From assembly GCA_036927565.1 (NCBI GenBank), contig JAYESD010000004.1, forward strand, positions 161,607,697 to 161,671,696: DNA of 64,000 nucleotides, given 5' to 3'. Shown one piece after another: positions 55,491 through 64,000 of this stretch; the stretch's first letter is position 1, and the number at the start of each line of letters is the position of its first letter. A program made the position numbers and the translations under genes. The notes beneath the pieces were generated by a model. It had not been told where the DNA came from, made no database searches, and saw only the letters and a program-made list of their open reading frames with translations. The DNA is from Tuctoria greenei. Its lineage: Eukaryota; Streptophyta; Magnoliopsida; Poales; Poaceae.

Positions 55491-56175
55491 TTACTTTGTT
55501 TGACTTATGAACGTCCCTTCCTTTTGTTGCTTCACTTGGAATTCCAAAAAGTATCTCAACTCTCCTATCATGGACATCTCGAATCTATTTGACATAATCT
55601 TACTAAATTTTTGACAAAAAGGGTTTGTTAGTTGAACCAAAGATGATGTCATCAACATAGATTTAGCAAACAAAGAGATCATCATCAATGTGTTTGGTAA
55701 AAAAAGTGTAATCAGCTTTACCAATTTTGAAGCCATTTTCAACGAAAAAATCTCTAAGGCACTCATACCAAGCTCTAGGAGCTTGTTTGCGGCCACAAAG
55801 AGCCTTACGCAGTCTGTACATATGGTCGGGGTACTCTTGATCTTCAAAACTGGGTGGTTGCTCCACGTACACCTCCTCTCCGATCGGCCCATTGAGGAAG
55901 GCGCTTTTCACGTCCATTTGATAAAGCTTGAAATCATGGTGAGTAGCATATGAAAGTAATATATGAATCGATCCAAGCCTAGCTACGGGTGAAAAAGTCT
56001 CGTCGAAATCCAAACCTTCGACTTGTGAATACCCTTTGACCACAAGTCTTCCCTTGTTCCTTATTACCACTCCATGTTCGTCTTGCTTGTTGTGTAAGAC
56101 CCATTTAGTGCCGACGACATTGGACTTGGGTCTTTCAACAAGCTCCCACACTTTGTTCCTTTTGAATTTGTTCAA
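55491..56175 (-). pseudogene. pol: Copia reverse transcriptase, element C
   Basis: RT from MNKFKRNKVWELVERP (56175) through GTKWVLHNKQDEHG, YSQVEGLDFDETFSPVARL, YQMDVKSAFLNGPIGEEVYVEQP and LRKALCGRKQAPRAWYE. A nonsense codon lies at about 55665, just before the catalytic YVDDI near 55640-55655. The second part (FEMSMIGELRYFLEFQVKQ) is in another frame and stops at 55491. Confidence 0.85.
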
Positions 56176-56394
56176 TTATTCTTGCATCGCCATCACCCAA
56201 TCCAGATATTTTAATGAATCTTCAATCTTGTATGGTTCCAAAGAGGATACAAAAGAATAGTGTTCACGAAAATTAGCTATGTGAGATCGAGTTATTACTC
56301 CCTTTTGGATGTCACCGATTATGTTGTCGACGGGTGATCTCTTTGAATGCTTTGGTGTACTCTTGGATGTGGCACTTGTGGTCTTGAATCTTCT

Positions 56395-57360
56395 TAATTA
56401 TAATCTTCTTCTCCCCCCTGGATAGTTGCCCTCATTGATTTTTTGATCACCTTGATCTTCTTGAGGTTGATCTTCTGTGGAAGCTCCCCCTTGATCATTT
56501 TCCTCCACTTGTGGTTCATCTTCTTCACTTGCATTTGGAGGTGGCACATGTGTTGGAACATCGTCCAACGCCATTCTTCTCAATGCTTGACATGGAGCTT
56601 CTTCTTGATCTAGCACACATTGATCAACTTGCTCTTCTTGAGAGCTATTAGTTTCATCGAACAATACGTGTGTAGGAGTTCAAATCATAGCCAAGTAAGA
56701 AACCTTCATCGGATTTTGAAGCGAACTTCGAACCCCTGGGCTTCTTGTTTAAAATGTAACATTTTGAACCAAAGACTCAAAAATGTTACCCGTGAGTAGT
56801 TCATATGAGGTTTTCTTGAGTAGACGATGAAGATAAAGTCTGTTTATGGCGTGAAAAGCGGTGTTAACCACTTCAGCCCAAAACCCGTCTGAAGTCTTGT
56901 ATTCATCGAGCATTGTCCTTGCCATCTCAATGAGTGTTCGGTTCTTCCATTCGGCTACTCCGTTTTGCTCAGGAGAGTATGGTGCTGAAAACTCATGTTT
57001 TATTCCTTCCTCGTCTAGATACTCATCAACTTGAGTATTCTTGAATTCCGTCCCATTGTCACTTCGTATGTTCTTGATCTTCAGTGAGAATTTGTTTTGG
57101 GCATGCTTGATGAACTTCTTGAGGGTTCGTTCAGTTTCTGTCTTATCATGCAAATAGAAAACCCAGATGAAGCGTGAAAAATCATCTACAATGACTAAAC
57201 CATACATATTACTGCCGATGCTTATGTAAGCAATTGGACCGAATAGATCCATGTGGAGGAGCTCAAGCGGTCTTTTTGTTGTCATGACGTTCTTCGTGGG
57301 ATGGGTGCTCCTACTTGTTTCCCGGCTTGGCACGCTCTACAAGGCATGTCTTTCTCAAAA
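56395..57360 (-). pseudogene. pol: Copia integrase and linker, element C
   Basis: The core is open from 57333 to 56749: LLHMDLFGPIAYISIGSN with the first Asp, IRSDNGTEFKN with the second, and YSPEQNGVAEWKNRTLIE with the Glu. A zinc-finger Cys pair (PCRACQAGK) is just upstream near 57330-57350 in another frame. The C-terminal acidic linker towards RT (SQEEQVDQCVLDQEEAPCQA, NASEEDEPQVEEND) is at 56664-56398. Frameshifts near 57300 and 56745. Confidence 0.85.
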
Positions 57361-57377
57361 ACAACATCCTTTAAACC

Positions 57378-57875
57378 TCAGATGTGATCGCCTTTAAGGA
57401 GTTTTTGAAGATTCCTCATACCAACATGTGCTAGCCATCTATGCCAAAACCAACCCATGTTGGTTTTTGCAATCAAGCCTGTGTCAAGTTTGGCTTTATC
57501 TTTGTTGAAGTATCCTAGATAAAGTTTTCCCTTTAACACACCCTTGAATGCAACCGAGTTATGACTCCTCCTAGAGACGGTCACACCCTCATTAGTGAAT
57601 AAACATTTATAACCTTTGTGACACAATTGAGATATGTACAAAAGGTTATAGTCCAAGGAGTCAACATGTAAAACATGAGAAAGAGTATGTTGTGATGAAA
57701 TTGCAATTTTACTGGTACCAAGCACCCTTCCTTGACTATTATCACCAAAATAAATGCGTTCACTTGGGTTTTCATTTTTGTCATATTCCACGAACATTCT
57801 TCTTTCTCTGCTGATTTGATTGGTGCATCCACTATCTAGCACCCATTTTGCTCCACCAGATGAATAAGCCTGCAA
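57378..57875 (-). pseudogene. pol: Copia protease and pre-integrase domain, element C
   Basis: AYSSGGAKWVLDSGCTNQIS carries the intact active site DSGCT (about 57830). Then come the typical YFGDNSQGRVLG and HTLSHVLHVDSLDYNLLYISQL stretches and the GAG-pre-integrase domain (FWHRWLAHVGMRNLQ). Begins in a different frame from gag's end, just after TTTTTTGCAG. The open stretch stops at 57378. Confidence 0.82.
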
Positions 57876-57883
57876 AAAACAAA

Positions 57884-60226
57884 TTATGCTTTAGTCTTAA
57901 GTACCCAAGCTTGCTTGGGTCCTTTGAGGTTAGTCACAACAGATTTGGGCACCCACACACGAGACTTGGTGTTCTCATGGCGTGGCCCAACATATTTCAC
58001 ATGAACTTTTCCATAAGAAGTTTTCGTGAGTACATATGAACCATCAAAGGTCCTAAATAAAACTTGTTGTTCATATGAGTTTACAAAGTTCATTTTATCA
58101 AAGTTACTATGTTTTACAACTTGAGAAGAAGTTCCTTTGATAAAAGCAATGTGATCCTTGTTGTTCTTGTGGCTTCTAGCATTTTGCTTTTCACCATAAG
58201 AATACCCAATGCCATATTTAACATTTGGAGGTCTTGTGACCAAGTATGCACTACGTGCATACTTGACTTTCTCCTTGTCAAATATGCCACTTCGGGAGGG
58301 ATGATTTTCTTTTGTCAATTTGGAATTTTCTTCCAAGTTGATATCATTTTTAGCACAGGTGCAAGTAAATACTGACTTGATGTGTTGAGAAGGTGTGCTT
58401 GAAAAGGATTAGGACCCACTTTGCTATAGTGACTTGACCTGTGTTTCAAGGATCTTGTTAACTTTGGTTAAGTTAGCAAGTTATTCCTTGATGGACACAT
58501 TTGAGTCTTTTAACTTCAAACAAGCTTCCTTGTTCGAAGCTAACTCAAGTTCTAGTGATTCACTTCGCTCATTTTCAAGTTCAGGGAGTTTTCAATCTTA
58601 AGATATTTCTCCTTTTGGAGAATGATCGTATCTTCATGGCGATTGACTAGCTCCTCCTTATCAACAATCTTATCCATTAAAAATTTCATTTTTGCAGCTG
58701 TTTTTCTATCTAAACCACTAAGCATGTTTTCTTGATCACTATAATTATCAATATCACTATCAGAATAAAGCGAGGAGGGAGTTTTAGTTTTGACCTTTCT
58801 TTTTCCTTCCTTATCCATTAGACACGTGTGTTTGGTGTGCTTCCTTGCGCCCATGGTTGGGAAGAGAGTGGATTTCTTGGTAGTCTTGTTGATGGCTATG
58901 GTGGCCATCTCCTCTTCTTTTTCGGATGAGGATTCATCATTGGAGTCCCACTCCTTCCCTAGATGCACTCGACCATATTGCTTCTTCTTCTTGAACATTT
59001 TCTTTGGTTGAGACTTGTTGTCTGTAGTCTTCCTCTTATTTTCTTCATGTGGACAATCTACTATGAAATGGTCATATTCTCTGCAATTGTAGCACGCCCG
59101 TCTCATCTTGGGTCTTTGTTTGTCCCTTTGTCTTCCTTCGTTTGAGTTATTACCCTTTCTTCTTCTCATCATCTTCTTGATCTTTTTCATGAATAGGATC
59201 ATGTCTTCATCATTGATGTCACTGCTATCATCATCACTGTCATCTTCTTCAATAGCTTCCCGAGCTTTTTTTGATGCGGGTTTACAAGTTGACTTCAAAG
59301 CAACTCCTTTATTATTTGCTGAGGTAAGGTCGGCAATTTCCTTGACGTGCTTGGCTTGCTTCTCCATCATTTCAAAGTTGATAATCATACCAAGAAGTTC
59401 ATCCGGGGTCATTTTATGATGCCCGGGGCTTTCTCTAATCATAGCAAAGAGTCACATTATGAGTAATGAATGCTCTAAGAATCAACTTCATGACCTTATG
59501 ATCATTCCACTTCTTGTTGCCATAAGCTCGGACCTTATTGACAAGATTCTTGAGTCTGTTGTACATGTCTTGAGGCAATTCACCATCTTCTATAGCGGAT
59601 CTTCCCAATTCAGCTTCAATCATCTCTATCTTTGCTTCGCGTACATGACAGTCACCTTCATGTACAGTTTGTAGAGTGTCCCATATCTCTTTGGCAATTT
59701 TGAGTCCATCCACCTTGCTGAACTCGTCTCGGCTCAATGATGAAGTGATCACAGTTGCAGCTTGAGCACTCCGATGAATTGATTGTTCTTGACTTGGTGT
59801 CAACTCTTCATCATTGTCCGGAATATCTATCCCTGTACAAACTGTATGCCACAAACTTGGGTTAAGAGATATGAGATGTAGTTTCATATTTTGTCTCCAC
59901 ATTGAATAGTCATTTCCATCAAAATAAGGTGCTTTGCCTAAAGGAATTGATAGGTAATGACTATTATTGGAATTTAAACGTTCATAGTCAAAAGGATATT
60001 GGGAGTAGTCGGTGTGACTACTCCCATTCATCTTATCATCCTGAGTTTTCTTCTTTCCTCTTGGAGATAGTGCCTTCTTCCGGAGAAGATCCTTGAGTTG
60101 AAGCATTTCCTCATCATCGTCCTCACATTCTTTAATTGCATCGAGGAGCTTCTCCATCTTTTGGGTCTTTTCATCATCACCCTTATCGTTGTTGAAGTTC
60201 TTGTTTACATCCTTGATGTCCGACAT
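57884..60226 (-). pseudogene. gag: Copia gag, element C
   Basis: Start ATG at 60226 (MSDIKDVNKNFNNDKG), about 40 bases inside the primer site. A coiled-coil-like acidic N-terminus, the capsid part (GKAPYFDGNDYSMWRQNMKL, IHRSAQAATVITSSLSRDEF, HKVMKLILRAF), then after a frameshift near 59435 the SPGHHKMTPDELLGMIINFE part. A zinc knuckle CYNCREYDHFIVDC sits near 59050-59095, and a long Lys-rich and coiled-coil C-terminus ends VTNLKGPKQAWVLKTKA with TAA at 57884. Another break lies near 58340-58550. Confidence 0.83.
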
Positions 60227-60262
60227 CGTCTCTTCGAGCGTTGAGACTCTTTTGAAGAGTTT

Positions 60263-60275
60263 GGCTCTGATACCA
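60263..60275 (-). promoter_or_regulatory. Primer-binding site, element C
   Basis: The minus strand reads TGGTATCAGAGCC two bases from the LTR end. Initiator-Met tRNA type. Confidence 0.92.
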
Positions 60276-60277
60276 AT

Positions 60278-61819
60278 TGAATGTAGCCTAGAGGGGGGTG
60301 AATAGGCTTTTTGAACTTTTGTCAGACCTTGAAACACATAACAGATTGATCAAATACAGGGAAGGTCACACTAGTCCAGTTTGGTGTAGACTAGTCCGGT
60401 GTGCACAGACTAAAAGATCAAGTAAATTGACAATTTTACTTCTGACACAGAATGCAGCGGAAATCAGATTACGAGTAAAATGTATTGAGCCAATGAACCA
60501 ATATATTGCAATGATCAAGTATGATACAATGTTTCAATATGAGTTACACAAGTTTAAGGAAACCCTTGAATATGATGAATTATAAAACAGGAGTGCGCGA
60601 GACAAGATTTTATCCTGAGTTTCAATTCCACAGAGGAAATCTACATCCCTGTTGAGGAGTCCACGAAAGACTGACTCTTCACCAACCCTACCCTCATTGA
60701 ATCACCATGGAGGCCGATTCTCTTCCGCTAACCATGAAGGGGAAAATAACTTGTTCAAGGGGCCTTCTCACAAGTTGAGGTCTCCCCAAGAATTACAACG
60801 ATGAACACCACCAAACACACTCAAAAGATATACAATAGAACAATTAGAGTGTGCGAGAGATCAAACCCAAGAGCTCAAGATGTGTAGAACAAGTCTCTCC
60901 TTTGTTCAATTGCTAATCCTCAAAGATTTGATCTTTTTAGGCTTAGGATATGTGTAGAGATGTGAATTTTGGGCTCTTGGAAGGTGTGAAAGCGCAGGGA
61001 GTCAAGAGTGTTTGATGTATGGTCGTACACCTCTATTTATACTAGGGTTTCCAAAAGTTATCGTTAGGGTTTGCAATGTCTGGACTAGCGCGTGGTGGAC
61101 ACCGGACTAGTTTGGTGTGCGTGTATGGGAGAAACCCCAAGTGTTGATGGATACCGGACTAGTCTATTGAGGTGCAGACTAGTCCGATCTTAGTCAAAAA
61201 CCTTTCGGACTAGTCCGGTAGATATCGGCCTAGTCCAGTGTCATGAACACCGTGTAGGACTTAGGACAAGTCCGCACTTAGAGGGACTTGTCCGATTTTA
61301 GTCAGAGACTTTTCGGACTAGTCCGGTCAATATTGGACTTGTCCGGTGTAGTGAAAAATTGTAGGGCTAAGGACAAGTACGGACTTGGAGTACTTGTCTT
61401 ATTTTATTCAGAGGATTATCAGACTAGTCAGGTTGATACCGGACTTGTCCGGTGTTGTGCAAATGTGAAGGGCTGCAGACAAGTATGCACTGGAGGAGGA
61501 CTTGTTCGTTTTTAGTCAGAGAGATGTTGGACTAGTTCGGTGTATATCGGACTAGTCGGCACATGATGATTTTTGTGCAGTGAGTGTAATCTCTTTCACT
61601 TGAGCTCTTGGGGTGTGTTTCTCCAACACACTCCAAACAAAATAATCTAATCTTTTCAGCTCTTGAGCTCTTTTCCCTTTAGATCCTCATTCTCCTTCCT
61701 TTTTGTACATTATTCCTCATTTCTTCAAATCCTGCGCTCATCTCAACAATTTTGTTAGGATCTCATTTGTTTGTCATTAATCAACCAAAACCCACATGGG
61801 GTGCCTAGATGCACTTTCA
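60278..61819 (-). repeat. 5' LTR of element C (1.5 kb)
   Basis: Aligns with 50299-51822 over its whole length with many substitutions and small indels (the G-run is six here, about eleven there). TATA box at 61034-61041, motif cluster 61076-61562. Confidence 0.9.
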
Positions 61820-61824
61820 ATGTT

Positions 61825-62124
61825 GGATCCTTCATGGTAGTCGCAGAGTGCTTTCGACACATCATATGCGGATCAAAGGTGATCAACACGATCGAAGTCG
61901 CTTTTAGTAAATCCTTGTATGATCAAGTTGCGAGCCTTGCTGTTGTTGTCGACATCTCTCATGTTTATAACCGTGACTTGATTGTTTAAAGGAATGTCGT
62001 AAGGCTTGTACACCTTTTCCCATATTGCGAAGCCTTGTGCCTTGATGAAAGCTTCCATATGTGCCTTCCAAACCTGAAAATCAATACCACTAAACACACA
62101 AGGTTTTGCGGAATATTTCTCCAT
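61825..62124 (-). pseudogene. gag: Copia gag N-terminus, element B
   Basis: The ATG at 62124 opens MEKYSAKPCVFSGIDFQVWK, then YDIPLNNQVTVINMRDVDNN and FTKSDFDRVDHL, with a stop (TGA) just after DHL. It is the same protein as the gag of A. It is separated from the rest (50298 leftwards) by element C. Confidence 0.85.
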
Positions 62125-62171
62125 AATGATTAGTCAAAAACACGTGCAAGTCACAAAGATTAGAGTACTGT

Positions 62172-62183
62172 AGCTTTGATACA
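62172..62183 (-). promoter_or_regulatory. Primer-binding site, element B (mutated)
   Basis: The minus strand reads TTGTATCAAAGC, two changes from the initiator-Met type, beside the LTR end. The changes agree with B being old. Confidence 0.7.
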
Positions 62184-62186
62184 AAT

Positions 62187-63990
62187 TGTAGGATCCAAGA
62201 GCACATGAAAAGCTACCAGAGGGGGTGAATGGTAGATTTAAAACTTTTTCAGCAGAAGCAACAAAAACCCCTCGGTAGAAAATCAACCTGTTAAGAAATA
62301 GTGTGTGCGACTAATCTAAACATGGTCAATCGTGACAAAACCAGTATAGATTGTGGAGAATCAAGTTACAAAGACACGACAACAAGAATCACAAAAAACC
62401 GTCAAGAAAAACTCAAGTTATGATCGGAAGATTGAACGAAGGTCAATCTGTTGTACTCGAGAAAAACCTGATCTGCAACACTGCAATGAAACTCGTATAG
62501 ATCCAAAACAGCAAATCCAATGACTGTGAAATTTTCACACATGATAGATAATAAATTTGTGAAGACAACGCAAAAATAATCACGTCAATTGTATTTCTAA
62601 AACTCAAGTTATGATAAAACCACCAAAGCAAAGTAGTGCTTGCAGAAACTTGACGAGAAAAAACTTGCCTGAAACAAGTTGGATGCACAAGGCACAAAAG
62701 TTCCTTTAAACTACAAATTTTATTGATCAAACCACAAGAGGAACAGCCCCCAAAGTCTTGTACCACGAGCTCTAGCCTCCCTTGCTTATATAACCAGCCC
62801 TTAGGCCAACCCAAACCAAACTAGGACTCCTATCCTACTCAGTTTCCACCGAAACTTTCCATAACTGCTCAAGACTCTTCTATACGCAGATAGAAGCAAT
62901 CCTAAGACTGCCAAACACCTTAGTAACGTATCCCAATTTCCTAAAAACAACTCAACTTTGTGACCCTCACGAAATCCTATCATAACCAACTCAAAATTTT
63001 CCATATTTGAGTCAAACCCGACTCAGCCGCATCATGAGTCCATAACCTAGCCGGTTGGACCTTTCCAACCAATTTTTTACGTCCACACCTCTTCATCACA
63101 CCTCAAAAGCATGTAGTCAAGGCCATTCACTCCTTGCGCACATGCAACATCTTCCAACAACGTCCACAATACCTTCATATGCATTGTTCTTGATTCAAAT
63201 ATGTTGCGCAACCTCCCGATCAACTCAACCACAATTCCTCCCGAACTTAGTTTGTGAACCTCACCTTCTCCCTTAGACCAGTTCAATGGATCCCGTCACC
63301 AACTATATCTTGAACTCAAGCAACACCTGCACATGAATAAACAACTGATACTTCCGAGCACAAGTCCTCGACTTGACTCACGTTAGTTCCGATAACCACA
63401 ACATCTTACGTGAGCACCTCACATAAGCATGTTGCAAACCATAGCAAAAAGATATCAACAATAACCACCAAAACACACCAAAAACATGTAAAATAATACT
63501 AACCAAACTTTCCATAGACATAAAGAAAGTTTGAATCAATTCAAAGTAATAGCCGAAACATTGCAATCTAGCGTCAGACCGTGCCAAAGCTAACCATACC
63601 TTGAACCAGAGTTTACCAAAGCTTGTAGGACCTTGAAGCGGAGCTTGCCAAAGCTAGAAGGACCTAGAGCTGGAGCTAACCAAAGCTTGTCGGACCTTGC
63701 GCCAGAGCTTACCAAAGCTTGTCGGACCTAGCCACAGCAAGTCGGAACTAACCAAAATAAGTCGGACCTAGACAAAGTAAGTCGGACCTTACGTCGGACC
63801 TTGTCGGAGCTACCAAAAACAAGTAGGACCTATTGTTGGACCTTGCCGGAGCTACCCAAAACAAGTCAGACCTATTGTCGGACCTTTCAAGAGCTCAGAC
63901 CTAGAGCCAGACCCTGTTGAAAGGGTGTTTTGGCAGTATTCAAAACTTTTATTATCATATCCAATGTATTCATCAGACATCGGTCTCACA
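62187..63990 (-). repeat. 5' LTR of element B (1.8 kb)
   Basis: TGTAGGATCC...GGTCTCACA on the plus strand; same family as the LTR of A. Minus-strand TATA box at 62786-62793. CGGA-type repeat array at about 63590-63910. The last ten bases of the window lie outside it. Confidence 0.87.
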
Positions 63991-64000
63991 GAATTATGTT

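Larger units (their letters stand above)
50299..61819 (-). mobile_element. Copia element C (SIRE/Maximus type), near-complete
   Basis: 11.5-kb element with both LTRs (50299-51822 and 60278-61819), primer site and polypurine tract. Gag, protease, integrase, RT and RNase H are in order, and a further ORF region lies between RNase H and the 3' LTR. Inserted in gag of B; the target duplication is TTGTT left and ATGTT right (one mismatch). Removing it restores the B frame as compared with A. LTR copies have diverged visibly, so it is older than H. Confidence 0.9.
43567..63990 (-). mobile_element. Copia element B (SIRE/Maximus-like), split by C
   Basis: Base element of the right half: 5' LTR 63990-62187, primer site, gag start 62124, [C inserted], rest of gag, protease, integrase, RT, RNase H, polypurine tract at 43974, and a 3' LTR cut off at 43567 by E. 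Same family as A. The internal sequence is heavily mutated. The ten bases 63991-64000 (GAATTATGTT) are its flank. Confidence 0.85.

Overview
This is nuclear DNA from a plant, very probably a grass. I see no bacterial gene organisation, no recognisable host gene, no rRNA or tRNA gene and no CRISPR array. Practically the whole window is LTR retrotransposons of plant lineages: Ty1/copia of the SIRE/Maximus type and one other copia type, and Ty3/gypsy of the Tekay/Del chromovirus and Tat types. Most primer-binding sites match the initiator-Met tRNA. The grass assignment is inferred from element style (long Tekay LTRs with an orf0 ahead of gag, a Tat element with an antisense ORF); no species can be named from sequence alone.

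Layout, outermost to innermost. Copia element B (minus, 43567-63990) is the base. Its gag is split by copia element C (minus, 50299-61819, near-complete, 11.5 kb). Its 3' LTR is cut at 43566 by gypsy element E (minus), whose 3.7-kb 5' LTR is 39875-43566 and whose remains run left to 10903. E is itself split three times. Copia element H (30518-36588, 5-bp target duplication ACTAT) lies between orf0 and gag. The rearranged gypsy element G (14469-29478) lies in gag. Gypsy element D (plus strand, 3923-10902) lies at the end of pol. G's inverted LTR carries Tat element F (16803-23989, target duplication AGCAC). D's gag is cut by copia element A (minus, 1-3922), which runs off the left edge. The order of insertion is therefore B, then E and C, then H, G and D, then F and A.

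Coding state: A's gag is open for all 667 codons in view, apart from a lost zinc-knuckle cysteine. H, D, G and C carry frameshifts or nonsense codons. E, F and B are heavily broken. No element looks autonomous within this window, although A cannot be judged because its pol lies outside.

Points worth most attention: (1) an array of seven stem-loops in H's leader with a conserved loop and stems that change on both sides; (2) clusters of short CCGGA- or GGACTAGTCC-type motifs just upstream of the TATA box in the LTRs of five element families; (3) element G, whose two LTRs face each other so that both outer ends are U3 ends; (4) an internal inversion in F flanked by a 65-bp inverted duplication of LTR sequence.
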